Positions 51,090-60,376 are shown, numbered from the stretch's first letter. The stretch is DNA of 63,864 bases from JAJISK01 sp046759185 (GCA_046759185.1 JBHIBO010000010.1:1-63864), one strand, 5' to 3'. Notes: generated by a model not told the origin, from the sequence alone. Numbers and translations are program-made.

Positions 51090-51743
51090 GTGAATATCGC
51101 AGTCATTGACATCAGCCTGCCCCTGAGTGGAACCACGCCCTGCTACCCCGGGGACACGCCCTTTGCTCGTCACGAGCAGAAGAATCTGGAGAAGGGGGAC
51201 CCGGTGACCCTCTCGGAACTCACCCTGAGTGCTCATGCCGGGACCCACGTCGACGTCCCTTCGCATGTCCTCCCCAACGCCCCCTCTCTCGATGAGGTGG
51301 ACGTGTTGGCCTTCTCCGGGCCCGCTCAGGTCCTCGACTTACGCGGTGTTAGCCGCGTAGTGGGGAAGCATAACCTACGGCCACACTCTTTCCATCCAGG
51401 GGAGATCGTACTCCTGAAGACACGAAACTCGAAACGATGGCAGCGCAACCGCTTCCACGAGGACTACGTGTACCTCTCAGAGGAAGGGGCGGATTTCCTG
51501 GCCAATCGGGAGGCCAAGGCCGTCGGCATTGACGCCCTATCCATCGAGGGTTTCCACGTGGAGGGTCTTCCGGCCCACCGCGCCCTCCTGGGCCAGGGGG
51601 TTGGCATCATCGAGGGCCTCAATCTCTCGCTGGCTAAGCCCGGCCGGTATTGGCTCGACTGTCTCCCCCTTCGCGTTGTGGGAGGCGACGGAGCCCCCGC
51701 CAGGGCCGTCCTATGGGAGGAAGCTCCCCCCAAGGCGGTCTGA
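51090..51743 (+). CDS. Cyclase family metal hydrolase (kynurenine formamidase-like)
   Basis: 217 residues from GTG. SAHAGTHVDVPSH is the metal-binding HxGTHxDxPxH motif of the cyclase/KynB family; YLSEEGADFL and GIDALSIEG are also conserved. The family hydrolyses amide or lactone-like substrates; no tryptophan-catabolism genes are near, so the substrate is open. The GGAGGT just before the GTG is unusually close. Confidence 0.82.
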   Translation: MNIAVIDISLPLSGTTPCYPGDTPFARHEQKNLEKGDPVTLSELTLSAHAGTHVDVPSHVLPNAPSLDEVDVLAFSGPAQVLDLRGVSRVVGKHNLRPHSFHPGEIVLLKTRNSKRWQRNRFHEDYVYLSEEGADFLANREAKAVGIDALSIEGFHVEGLPAHRALLGQGVGIIEGLNLSLAKPGRYWLDCLPLRVVGGDGAPARAVLWEEAPPKAV

Positions 51744-52015
51744 GGAAGGGGGCCTTTCGGGCCGTTACTTGTCCCATGATCACCCGTACTGTTCATCGGG
51801 GTACGGTTGTTGTCAGTGCTCTCCGGAGACCAGCCCGAGTAAAACGTAAGCTAGCGCTCGGCGAGGAGAACAGCCACCTATGAACTCGTGCGGCACAAGG
51901 AGAAGAGGAAGACGGGGGAACAGATTCCGACTGGTCAAGCCGCCGACGCCGCCGTAGATGAGTTCGGATAAGGAGCGACTCCAATACGAGGACTAGATCA
52001 GCGAGCTGCTGGTCC

Positions 52016-52447
52016 TTACTCTCCCCTCTCCAAGCCGACTAACTTGACCTCGAAGTTCAGGGTCTCCCCTGCAAGGGGGTGGTTGATGTCTACGACCACG
52101 CCATCCTCCACTACCTGGACGACCCTAGCTTGGATGACGCCGCCCTCCTTCGTCTGGATCTGGATGCTGGAGCCGGGTTGGACATCGGGTTCCCGCACCT
52201 GCTCCTTGGGGAGTTTTCCGACTCTATCCTCTCGGTGCGGGCCATACGCCTTCTCGGGGGGCAGGCTGAGTTGCTTCTCTTCCCCCTCCTCCATGCCCAT
52301 GACACCCTTCTCAAACCCCTCGATTACTTCGCCAGCGCCGATCTCGAACTCCAAGGGTTCACGGCCCTCGGAGGAATCGAAAACGGTTCCGTCCTCCAGG
52401 GTTCCCCTGTAATGGACCTTGACCTTGTCTCTCTTTCTTGCCTTCAT
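52016..52447 (-). CDS. FKBP-type peptidyl-prolyl isomerase (SlyD-like)
   Basis: 143 residues. FKBP half-domains VKVHYRGTLEDGTVFDSS and GVMGMEEGEEKQLSLPPEKAYG flank an IF (insert-in-flap) chaperone segment, and INHPLAGETLNFEVKLV completes the barrel, as in the SlyD/archaeal FKBP family. Cytosolic foldase. Confidence 0.93.
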   Translation of the reverse strand: MKARKRDKVKVHYRGTLEDGTVFDSSEGREPLEFEIGAGEVIEGFEKGVMGMEEGEEKQLSLPPEKAYGPHREDRVGKLPKEQVREPDVQPGSSIQIQTKEGGVIQARVVQVVEDGVVVDINHPLAGETLNFEVKLVGLERGE

Positions 52448-52520
52448 CTCGTTTGCCCGCCGGTTCGCTACCCCTACTTAGCGTGTCATAAGTCTTTCGG
52501 TTCGGTTCAGTAGGAGATCA

Positions 52521-52616
52521 TCGGCAAACGGACACTTGTTCGATTCCCGGCGTCTGCACTTTGCCGACGCAAGCCCGGTCCGTATCATGCAGACCGCAGG
52601 GGATATTGGACCCTGC
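52521..52616 (+). other. Structured intergenic segment, possible small RNA or leader
   Basis: Two inverted repeats lie in the 255 bases between the FKBP gene and otsA-otsB: TCGGCAAA (52521-52528) with TTTGCCGA (52560-52567), and GCAGGG (52596-52601) with CCCTGC (52611-52616). No tRNA or known riboswitch fold was recognised. Confidence 0.25.
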
Positions 52617-52702
52617 AAAGAAACCTGCGCTCGAACCCACGTCCGCAAGAACTATGTAGGACCCTCCTCCCTGAGTAGGCCACCGCGTGGAGCTGGGGTA
52701 CT

Positions 52703-54889
52703 ATCGAAAGGCTCGCCCTCGTATCGAATCGACTGCCTATCACCGTCGACCGGAAAGAGGGAGACTTGGATTTCTACCCAAGCGTGGGGGGCCTGGCTAC
52801 AGGACTGACCTCCCTCTACGAGGCCAGGGAGAGCATCTGGATTGGCTGGCCGGGACTCGTGACGGAGGATCTGCGTAAAGGCGAGAAGGAGGCCGTCACA
52901 GAACGCTTCAACGAAGAGTACCGCTCCCATCCCGTGTTTCTCTCCCAGAAAGACGTGGCGTCTTACTACGAAGGTTTTTCCAATCGGACCCTGTGGCCCC
53001 TTTTCACCTATTTCCCCCATCACGCTAGTTACGACGAGGAGCTGTGGGAGGCCTATCAGAGAGTCAACGAGCATTTTCGGGATGTCATTCTCAACGTCGT
53101 CTCTCAGGATGACATTCTCTGGATTCACGACTACCACCTCATGCTCTTGCCGAGTCTCATTAGGCGGGAGCTTCCTGACGTCCGGATGGGTTTCTTCCTC
53201 CACATCCCGTTTCCGTCCTTTGAGATCTTTCGACTCTTGCCCTGGCGAGAGGAGCTTCTTCGAGGCGTTTTGGGTGCGGACCTCGTAGGCTTTCATACGT
53301 ACGACTACGTCCGCCATTTCCGCAGCAGCATCCGTCAAATCCTGGGCGCGGAGGAGGCCTTGGACTCCGTGATCTGGGAGAGCCGCCTGGTCCGGTTAGA
53401 CGCCTTTCCGATGGGCATCGACTATGAGCGTTTCGCAGGAGCCGTCGAGAGCCCAGGCGTCCAACGGGAGGTCAGTCGAATCCGAGAGGAACTCGGTGAG
53501 CGCCAGGCCATCCTCTCCCTAGACCGACTCGACTACACAAAGGGAATCCTGGAACGCCTGGACGCATTTGACCTCTTCCTCCAGAAGAACCCGGAGTATA
53601 AGCGGAAGGTGACCCTGATCCTAGTCACCGTCCCATCGAGGACCGGGGTGGAGGCCTACGCGTCCCTCAAGAAGGAGATCGATGAACGGGTAGGCAGGCT
53701 CAACGGGAAGCACGGCTCCCTCGGTTGGGTTCCCGTCTGGTACCTCTACCGAGATTTGGACTTCTCCACCTTAGTCGCTTTGTACCAATACGCTGACGTG
53801 GCTCTAGTGACCCCTCTGCGGGATGGCATGAACCTCGTTGCCAAGGAATATTTGGCGACCAAACTCGACGCCGAGGGAGTTCTCATCCTTAGCGAGAGGG
53901 CGGGGGCCGAGAAGGAGCTTGGAGAGGCTCTGGTCGTGAATCCGAACGACCCACTGGGGGTGGCGGAGGCGCTCCGGGAAGCCCTTACCATGTCTGAAGA
54001 AGAACAACAGGAACGAAACAAGCCAATGCAGCAGAGACTTCGCCGATACGGCGTTCTGCGTTGGGCTGAGGACTTCTTGGATCGGCTTGCGGACACGAAG
54101 GAAAGGCAGCGCGCCCTCCAAGCTAAGCGGTTGACGCACGCAGACAGAAGGGCTCTCGTCGACGCGTACAGGGGGAGCCGCTCTCGGCTTCTCCTGCTGG
54201 ACTACGATGGCACGCTTGCCCCCTTTCACCTCAAGCCTGGAAAGGCCGTGCCCGACGAGAATCTAGTGGCCCTACTCACCCGCTTGAGCTCCGACCCGGC
54301 GAACGAGGTGATAGTGGTCAGTGGGCGGGACCGCCCGACGCTCGAAGCGTGGTTCGGCGAGGAGCGTATCGGGCTTGTCGCGGAGCACGGAGCATGGAGT
54401 CGGTGGAGAAGTGGAGCGTGGGAGAAGGCACCCCCGGCAAGGAACGATTGGAAGCCGGAGATACGGTCCACCCTCGAATGGTTCGTGGACCGGACACCGG
54501 GCTCCTCCGTCGAGGAGAAGGATTTCTCCCTTGTCTGGCACTATCGGCGGGTGGACCCCGATATGGCCCCGCTGCGTGCCCGCGAACTCAAGGACACGCT
54601 TATCGATCATGTAGCGGACCTCGGCCTTGTGGCCTTGGAGGGGAACAAAGTGGTTGAGGTCAAGAACGCAGGGGTGGACAAGGGCACGGCCGTCCAGAAG
54701 TGGCTCCAGAGCCGGGAATGGAACTTCATCCTCTCAGTTGGCGACGATGTGACCGACGAAGATGTCTTCAACCGCCTCCCCGACAACGCCCATTCCCTGA
54801 AGGTGGGAATGGGGCCCACGAAAGCCGGACACAGCGTCGCGGCGCCCGAGGACGTTCGGTCCCTGCTGAAAGAATTCATCGAAGCCTAA
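52703..54889 (+). CDS. Trehalose-6-phosphate synthase fused to trehalose-6-phosphate phosphatase; non-NUG start
   Basis: About 728 residues. GT20 domain first: the glucose-6-phosphate motif SNRLPITVDRK, FYPSVGGLATGL, HDYHLMLLP, LDRLDYTKGI and LRDGMNLVAKEYLA. From residue about 490 an OtsB HAD domain follows (LLLLDYDGTLAPF, VVSGRD, VGDDVTDEDVF). The protein makes trehalose from UDP-glucose and glucose 6-phosphate in one chain. The first ATG/GTG/TTG in frame is TTG 52766, which loses SNRLP. Upstream to the TAG at 52675-52680 the only plausible start is ATC 52703; the alternative is a one-base indel joining it to GTG 52687. Confidence 0.88.
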   Translation: MERLALVSNRLPITVDRKEGDLDFYPSVGGLATGLTSLYEARESIWIGWPGLVTEDLRKGEKEAVTERFNEEYRSHPVFLSQKDVASYYEGFSNRTLWPLFTYFPHHASYDEELWEAYQRVNEHFRDVILNVVSQDDILWIHDYHLMLLPSLIRRELPDVRMGFFLHIPFPSFEIFRLLPWREELLRGVLGADLVGFHTYDYVRHFRSSIRQILGAEEALDSVIWESRLVRLDAFPMGIDYERFAGAVESPGVQREVSRIREELGERQAILSLDRLDYTKGILERLDAFDLFLQKNPEYKRKVTLILVTVPSRTGVEAYASLKKEIDERVGRLNGKHGSLGWVPVWYLYRDLDFSTLVALYQYADVALVTPLRDGMNLVAKEYLATKLDAEGVLILSERAGAEKELGEALVVNPNDPLGVAEALREALTMSEEEQQERNKPMQQRLRRYGVLRWAEDFLDRLADTKERQRALQAKRLTHADRRALVDAYRGSRSRLLLLDYDGTLAPFHLKPGKAVPDENLVALLTRLSSDPANEVIVVSGRDRPTLEAWFGEERIGLVAEHGAWSRWRSGAWEKAPPARNDWKPEIRSTLEWFVDRTPGSSVEEKDFSLVWHYRRVDPDMAPLRARELKDTLIDHVADLGLVALEGNKVVEVKNAGVDKGTAVQKWLQSREWNFILSVGDDVTDEDVFNRLPDNAHSLKVGMGPTKAGHSVAAPEDVRSLLKEFIEA

Positions 54890-54996
54890 GGGGTGATCGG
54901 TACCGATCTGGCCTGGAGGGAGGGTTCATCGGAGCGAGCCGGGTTTGAGGTCGGAAAAGAGGGAAGGGCGCTCCCGATTCAAGGTTTGACTCCGTT

Positions 54997-56085
54997 CTAC
55001 CGCCAAACCAGGACATCCTTGATGACCTCCTCCCCGCGTTTGTCGAAGGCCACTGCGAACTCCCTCCATGGATGCCGGTGGCTGATGAAGGCCCGGATCT
55101 GTCGAGGATAGCGCTTCAAGATCTGCCGTAGATAGTCCAAGGCCTTCCGGAAGTGGGAGGCGTTGGAGTTGACCGTCCCGAAGACCACCTGGTTCGCCAG
55201 TACCATCTCCCGGACGATGGCCGTCGCGTCCACCTCCACACTCATCTTCTTCCCCGGGACGCCCAAGAGGACCATGATGCCGTTGTCCCCGAGGGCCGGC
55301 AGGAGGTGGAAGGGGACCTGTGGGGCCCCCGTGGCTTCCACGATGATGTCAAACCCATCGAAATCGCGAGCGAGGGTCAGAGGGTCCACCTCTCGGGCAT
55401 TCAGGTGATGGGCTCCCAAACCCTCGATGAGAAGGGACTTCTCGCCATCGTCAGGCTGACGGTCCATGGTGAGCACCTCGGCTCCCTCGAGGCGGAGAAG
55501 GAACGTGGCCATGAGGCCCAGGGAGCCAGACCCGGCCACGAAGGCCTTCTTCTCCGCCAGGTCCTCCGTCTCCTTCCAGGGCAGCCGCTCCTGAATCTTC
55601 AGGGTCTGATCCAGTGCCTTCACGATCACGCTCAACGGTTCCGTGATGACGGCCACTTCGGAGAGGCGGGAGTCCACCGGAACGAGGTACTCCTCCGTAT
55701 CCGTCCAGCGCTCGGAGTTGAAGCCGTGGATGCCGTTGATGCCGCGCTCCCGGTAAAGGCCCGTGAAACAGAAATCGCTCTGCCCGGACTTGCACGGGAG
55801 ACAGAGGTCACAACCGCGCCTGACGGTCGGGGTCACCAGGTCCCCCACGCGAAGGCTGCTGCCAACCGGGACCTCCAGGACGCGCCCGAGAGCCTCGTGG
55901 CCTAGGGTGAGGTACTTCTCCCCCTTCGGCGCCGCGCCGTACTCGCCCCGTGCGATCTCCAGGTCGGTGCCATCGATCCCGACCTCCAGGGTCTCCACGA
56001 GCACCTCGTCGGGGGCCGGGCTCGGGTCGTCGTCCTCGATGAGATGCACCCCGGGCTTGGGTGGCTCGACGACGATCCGATGCAT
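54997..56085 (-). CDS. gdh: Glucose 1-dehydrogenase, zinc-dependent MDR type
   Basis: 362 residues. Zinc-type MDR: catalytic ligands include the Asp of GIDGTD (residue about 39), where many MDRs have Cys, as in the Haloferax mediterranei enzyme, and GHEALG. The structural zinc lobe is CDLCLPCKSGQSDFC. The Rossmann loop AGSGSLGLMA is near residue 186. It oxidises glucose to gluconolactone, step one of the archaeal Entner-Doudoroff route. TATA GGTTAATC (56111-56118) lies about 29 bases upstream. Divergent from the aldehyde dehydrogenase. Confidence 0.88.
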   Translation of the reverse strand: MHRIVVEPPKPGVHLIEDDDPSPAPDEVLVETLEVGIDGTDLEIARGEYGAAPKGEKYLTLGHEALGRVLEVPVGSSLRVGDLVTPTVRRGCDLCLPCKSGQSDFCFTGLYRERGINGIHGFNSERWTDTEEYLVPVDSRLSEVAVITEPLSVIVKALDQTLKIQERLPWKETEDLAEKKAFVAGSGSLGLMATFLLRLEGAEVLTMDRQPDDGEKSLLIEGLGAHHLNAREVDPLTLARDFDGFDIIVEATGAPQVPFHLLPALGDNGIMVLLGVPGKKMSVEVDATAIVREMVLANQVVFGTVNSNASHFRKALDYLRQILKRYPRQIRAFISHRHPWREFAVAFDKRGEEVIKDVLVWR

Positions 56086-56110
56086 CGGTTTCCCAGCGGG
56101 CGAGAGAGTT

Positions 56111-56118
56111 GATTAACC
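56111..56118 (-). promoter_or_regulatory. TATA box of glucose dehydrogenase
   Basis: GGTTAATC on the minus strand, centred about 29 bases before the ATG at 56085. Confidence 0.5.
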
Positions 56119-56209
56119 TTTCTCCCTGGGTCGTTGGGTCGCCGTGCTCCCGGAAGGGTCTGAGGCAAGGCTAAAGAGGCACGCAGCCGCTAGTGCAAAG
56201 CGGTCTCCT

Positions 56210-57685
56210 ATGGCACAGCGGTTTTTCATCAACGGGGAGTGGGTCGAGAGTGAATCTGGGGAGTCCCTGGAGGTCTGGAATCCCACCACGGAGGAGGTTG
56301 TCGACAGCGTCCCCCAAGGCAGCCGGGAGGACGCGAAGAGAGCCCTCGACGCGGCTTCGGAAGCCCAGACGGTCTGGGAGGACGTTCCTGCGGCCGAGCG
56401 AGCCAAGCTCGTCCTGCGGTGGGCCGAGCTGATTGAGGAGAACCGCGAGGCCATCGCCCAGGTCTTGACCGCCGAGGAGGGCAAACCTCTGAAGGAGGCA
56501 CGGGACGACGTCAACGGGGCTGCTGTGTACGCCCGGTACTACGCGAGCTTGGCACGGCAGATTGAGGGGGAGGTCCTTCCCGCCGAGGCGAAGGATCGAA
56601 CCATCATGATTCTCCGCGTGCCCGTGGGAGTCGTGGCGGGCATCACCCCCTGGAACTTCCCGGCCGCTATGGTCACCCGGAAGGCCGCCCCTGCCCTCGT
56701 CGCGGGGGACGGGGTGGTCCTCAAGCCCTCCACCACCACGCCCCTAACTGCCATCGAGCTGGTGAAGCTCGCTGAGAAGGCCGGCGTCCCCAAGGGCCTC
56801 CTGAATCTCGTCACAGGACGCGGCAGCGTTGTGGGGGATGAGCTGGTCCGGAACCCAAAAACACAGTTGGTCACTATGACGGGGTCCGTGGAGGTCGGGC
56901 AGACCATCATGGAGAGCGCCAGCGAGAACCTGACCAACGTGGTCCTGGAGCTAGGGGGAAAGGCGCCCTTCATCATCTGGAAGGACGCGAACCTAGAGTG
57001 GGCGGTTCGCAGCGCCCTCTGGGCCCGGTACTGGAACGCCGGCCAAACGTGCATCTGCAACGAGAGGACCTATATTCAGGAAGAGGTGTACGATGCCTTC
57101 AAGCGGAAGTACCTCGCCGCGGTCAAGGGGCTCCGGATCGGGAAACCGACGGAGAAGGGCGTGGACATGGGGCCCCTTGTATCGCCCGAACAGCGCAAGA
57201 AGGTGGAGGCCTCCGTCCAGCAGGCTCTCGACGATGGCGCAAAGCTGCTCGTGGGCGGGACGAGACCCGAGGGCGGCGAGTACGAGAAGGGGAACTGGTT
57301 CCTTCCCACCGTCCTGGAGGACGTGGAGCAGGACATGGACATCCTGCAGCAGGAGATCTTTGGGCCTGTGACACCCCTCTCACGGTTCGACGACCTGGAC
57401 CAGGTCCTAGACTACGCCAACGACTCCCAGTACGGACTCGCCAGCTACATGTTCACCCAGGACCTGAGGGCGGCGATGAAGGCCGCCCAGAAGCTCCGGT
57501 TCGGTGAGACCTTCATCAACCAGGTCGGCCCGGAGACGGTCCACGGGTACCACGCGGGCTTCCGGAAGTCGGGAGTCGGTGGGGATGGATCGCTCCACGG
57601 GTTCGAGCACTACTTCTCCCTGAAGACGGTCTACCTGGACTACAGCGACGCGCCCGAGGCGCCCTACATCTTCCCCTACGAGTAG
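56210..57685 (+). CDS. Aldehyde dehydrogenase, probably glyceraldehyde dehydrogenase
   Basis: 491 residues from ATG 56210 (MAQRFFINGEWVESESGE); an ATG at 56144 adds 22 residues upstream of the family start. TPWNFPAAM, the catalytic Glu in ELGGKAPF and the catalytic Cys in NAGQTCICNER are intact, so it is an active NAD(P)-dependent ALDH. Its neighbours suggest that it oxidises glyceraldehyde to glycerate in the non-phosphorylative Entner-Doudoroff route, as the Thermoplasma enzyme does; succinate-semialdehyde or lactaldehyde are alternatives. Confidence 0.85.
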   Translation: MAQRFFINGEWVESESGESLEVWNPTTEEVVDSVPQGSREDAKRALDAASEAQTVWEDVPAAERAKLVLRWAELIEENREAIAQVLTAEEGKPLKEARDDVNGAAVYARYYASLARQIEGEVLPAEAKDRTIMILRVPVGVVAGITPWNFPAAMVTRKAAPALVAGDGVVLKPSTTTPLTAIELVKLAEKAGVPKGLLNLVTGRGSVVGDELVRNPKTQLVTMTGSVEVGQTIMESASENLTNVVLELGGKAPFIIWKDANLEWAVRSALWARYWNAGQTCICNERTYIQEEVYDAFKRKYLAAVKGLRIGKPTEKGVDMGPLVSPEQRKKVEASVQQALDDGAKLLVGGTRPEGGEYEKGNWFLPTVLEDVEQDMDILQQEIFGPVTPLSRFDDLDQVLDYANDSQYGLASYMFTQDLRAAMKAAQKLRFGETFINQVGPETVHGYHAGFRKSGVGGDGSLHGFEHYFSLKTVYLDYSDAPEAPYIFPYE

Positions 57686-57686
57686 C

Positions 57687-59405
57687 CTAGCTCGCGTCGA
57701 GCCCATCGTAGTCCATGCGAGCTCCCTGGTCGGCGGAAAGCGCCAGGCGTGTATAGATCGAAAGAAGGCCCCGGCGGAAGCGTGGTTTCCTCGGCGTCCA
57801 CCTTGCCCGGCGCTCCTCCAGGTCCTCCACCGCGAGATCGAGGCGCCGCTCGGCGATGTCGACCTCCACAGGATCCCCGTCCTCAACCAGCGCAATCGGT
57901 CCTCCCGCCATGGCCTCGGGGCTCACATGGCCGATGGCGGGACCTCGGGTGGCCCCGGAAAAACGGCCATCCGTGATGAGGACGACTCCCTCCGCCAGCT
58001 CCTTCTGGGTCGCGATGGCCTCGGTGACGTAGAACTGCTCCGGCATCCCGTTGGCCGCCGGGCCCTCGTAGCGGATGACAATCGCGTGTCCCGGACTGAC
58101 CTTCCCCGCAAAGATGGCCTCGATGGCCTCGTCGCTCGATTCGAAGACGATAGCCTCGCCGGTAAGCGCGTGGAACCGCTTCGGCAGCGCCGCTACCTTC
58201 ACCACGGCGCCGTCGGGCGCAAGGCTCCCGCGAAGGACGGCGATGGACCCCGTGCCCAAGGGATCCTGGGCAGGCAGCAGGATGTCCCCGGCATCCATGG
58301 CGTAGTTGGCGAAGTAGCTTCGAGCCCGCTCGAAGAAGCCGGACCGTTCCACATCCTTCAGGTTCTCTCCGACGGTCTGCCCGGTTATAGTCAGCGCGTC
58401 GAGGTGGAGCAGGTCACGGAGTTCCCGAATCAGGCCTTGCGTTCCCCCCGCGTACCAGAGGTAGCTGGCGGGATGTTCGCCCACGGGGCGGCAGTTGACC
58501 AGGAAGGGGACGTCGCGGTTGACCTCGTCGAAGCGGTCCAGCGGAAGGTCGATACCCACCTCGTAGGCCAACGCGATGAGGTGCATGATCGTGTTCGTGC
58601 TCCCGGAGATGGCGGCGTGGATGACCAGGGCGTTCTCGAAGGCCTCCTTGGTCAAGATCTTCGAGGGGCGCAGGTCCTCGTCCACGAGCCCCAAGACGCG
58701 ACGTCCCGCCTCTTCGGCGAGACGACCCGCGTCAAACTTTGTGGCGGGCACGAGGGCGTTGGTCGGCAGGGCCAGCCCCAGGGCCTCGGCCATGATGGCG
58801 TTCGTGTTGGCCGTTCCCAGGAAAGCGCAGGTTCCCGTCGTGGGGCAGGAGTGGAGGGCCAGGTTGTCGTACTCGGCCTGCTCAATCTCCCCCCGACGAA
58901 GGCGTGCATAGAGGGAGCCGACCTGTTCGAGGGTGACCCCTCGGGGTCCCGGTTCCATCACCCCGCCGTGGATGAAGATGGTCGGGATGTCCGTCCGCGC
59001 GGCCGCGAGAAGGACGCCAGGGGTTCCCTTGTCTGAGCCGGAAAGGATGCACATGCCGTCGAAGTGGCCACCCCGGACGTGCATCTCCACGGCGAAGGAG
59101 ATGACCTCCCGGCTGGCCAAGGAGAAGCGCATCCCCGGCGTGCCCTGATCGATGCCGTCGCAGATGTCCGTGCAATCGTAACGGGATGCGGCCCCTCCGG
59201 CCGTCTGGACCCCCCGCACCACCCAGCGGTCGGCGAGGTCCGGCAGGTGGTAGCTGCAGGGCATGCTCTGCCCCCCGGTGGTCTCAACGAGAATCCAGGG
59301 TCGTTCGAGGTCTTGGATCGTCCACCCGGTGGCCAGGCGTAAGGGATCGGCCTCCGGGGCGATCTTACGCATCTCTTGGCTGTGTAGCCGAGGCAAGGGC
59401 GCCAC
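57687..59405 (-). CDS. IlvD/Edd family dehydratase, probable gluconate or dihydroxy-acid dehydratase
   Basis: About 572 residues. Fe-S cysteines appear in SMPCSYH, TDICDGIDQGTPGM and PTTGTCAFLGTANTNA. The CDGxxQGxPGM and GTCxFxGTANTN forms resemble Edd (phosphogluconate dehydratase) more than classic IlvD. Together with the sugar-acid neighbours this suggests dehydration of gluconate to 2-keto-3-deoxygluconate; branched-chain dihydroxy-acid dehydratase activity cannot be excluded. The start is taken at GTG 59405, because a TATA-like box at 59428-59436 lies too close to the GTG at 59423 and about 26 bases before 59405. Confidence 0.82.
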   Translation of the reverse strand: MAPLPRLHSQEMRKIAPEADPLRLATGWTIQDLERPWILVETTGGQSMPCSYHLPDLADRWVVRGVQTAGGAASRYDCTDICDGIDQGTPGMRFSLASREVISFAVEMHVRGGHFDGMCILSGSDKGTPGVLLAAARTDIPTIFIHGGVMEPGPRGVTLEQVGSLYARLRRGEIEQAEYDNLALHSCPTTGTCAFLGTANTNAIMAEALGLALPTNALVPATKFDAGRLAEEAGRRVLGLVDEDLRPSKILTKEAFENALVIHAAISGSTNTIMHLIALAYEVGIDLPLDRFDEVNRDVPFLVNCRPVGEHPASYLWYAGGTQGLIRELRDLLHLDALTITGQTVGENLKDVERSGFFERARSYFANYAMDAGDILLPAQDPLGTGSIAVLRGSLAPDGAVVKVAALPKRFHALTGEAIVFESSDEAIEAIFAGKVSPGHAIVIRYEGPAANGMPEQFYVTEAIATQKELAEGVVLITDGRFSGATRGPAIGHVSPEAMAGGPIALVEDGDPVEVDIAERRLDLAVEDLEERRARWTPRKPRFRRGLLSIYTRLALSADQGARMDYDGLDAS

Positions 59406-59427
59406 CAACCGTTCCAGCCGCACGTGG

Positions 59428-59436
59428 AAATATCTA
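59428..59436 (-). promoter_or_regulatory. TATA box of the IlvD/Edd dehydratase
   Basis: AGATATTTC on the minus strand; fits a leaderless start at GTG 59405. Confidence 0.4.
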
Positions 59437-59469
59437 GCTTTGGGTCGGGGGCGTTGCGCACGCTGTCGG

Positions 59470-60348
59470 CTAGTCCAAAAGGGGAGCGACGATCTCGTCC
59501 ACCCGCTGGCGTTCCTCGACCGTAAGGTCAGTGACCGGTGGACGAGAGTGCATCTCGGTGCCCCAGACCCGCTTCACCAGGTACTTCGCAGCGGCGGGGT
59601 AGGTCCCTACCTTCAAGGCTCGGCTGAATCGGGCCAGGTCGAGCTGGAGCTTCGTTGCCTCCTCCGTGCGGCCCTGTCGGGCGAGGTCGTAGAGCTGGAC
59701 GGTCCTCTTGGGGAAGACGTTGCTCGAACCTACCACGCCACCCTGTCCTCCGTGGAAGACCACGGAAGCCAGCAGGGGGTCTTGGCCGGTCAGGAACGAG
59801 AAGTTGTCCGGCAACTCGGAGATGATGTGCAGGGCCTTCGCCAGGTCGCCCGAGCTGTCCTTCAAGCCGTCGATGGTCCCCTCCCGAGCGAGGTCGAGGA
59901 TGAGCTCGGCGGGGATGTCCACACCCGTGAAGAAGGGAAGGTTGTAGGCCATCAGGGGAACGTCCACGGCCTCCCGGATCGCCTCATAATGGCGGCGGAT
60001 CCCGGCCTCGTCCGGCCGGATGTAGAAGGGATTGATGGCCATGACCCCGTCCGCCCCCGCCTTTTCCGCATCCCGGGAGAGTTCGATGGCCTGACGGGTC
60101 GAAGGGGCACCCGTCCCCACGATGACCTGGGCTCGCCCCGACACCTCCTCCACGACCGCCTCGGCGACCTGGGCCCGCTCCTTGGGGTCCATAGCCGTGA
60201 ACTCACCCATGCTGGCCATCGGGACCACGCCGTCGACCCCCGCCTTGACCAAGTTCGAAACGTGGCGGATCTGGCCGTCCATATTCACCTCCCCCCGGGC
60301 GTCGAAGAAGGTGAGGAGCGGAGTGTAGATCCCATTGAAAGGTCGCAT
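59470..60348 (-). CDS. Dihydrodipicolinate synthase/KDG aldolase family protein
   Basis: 292 residues from ATG 60348 (MRPFNGIYTPLLTFFDARGE); a TTG at 60360 is less likely given the TATA box. A class I aldolase TIM barrel: the Schiff-base lysine is in GLKDSSGD and the catalytic Tyr in AYNLPFF; the GxxGE loop reads MASMGEFTAM. In this setting cleavage of 2-keto-3-deoxygluconate to pyruvate and glyceraldehyde is the most likely role; DapA or N-acetylneuraminate lyase activity is less likely. Confidence 0.85.
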   Translation of the reverse strand: MRPFNGIYTPLLTFFDARGEVNMDGQIRHVSNLVKAGVDGVVPMASMGEFTAMDPKERAQVAEAVVEEVSGRAQVIVGTGAPSTRQAIELSRDAEKAGADGVMAINPFYIRPDEAGIRRHYEAIREAVDVPLMAYNLPFFTGVDIPAELILDLAREGTIDGLKDSSGDLAKALHIISELPDNFSFLTGQDPLLASVVFHGGQGGVVGSSNVFPKRTVQLYDLARQGRTEEATKLQLDLARFSRALKVGTYPAAAKYLVKRVWGTEMHSRPPVTDLTVEERQRVDEIVAPLLD

Positions 60349-60376
60349 GGGTGCAGGCAATCATACGCACTCGGCT

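Noticed and set aside
51776..51883. 35-codon frame (MITRTVHRGTVVV...) after the cyclase gene
   Set aside because: Too short and without motif or ribosome-binding site; the 51744-52015 gap otherwise shows nothing I can identify.
52525..52560. TTCGATTCCCGG resembling a tRNA T arm
   Set aside because: No matching acceptor, D or anticodon arm could be folded around it.
52687..52878. GTG-started frame at the front of otsA-otsB
   Set aside because: It runs one base out of register with the conserved SNRLP and SVGGLATGL sequence. Kept only as a possible sign of an indel.
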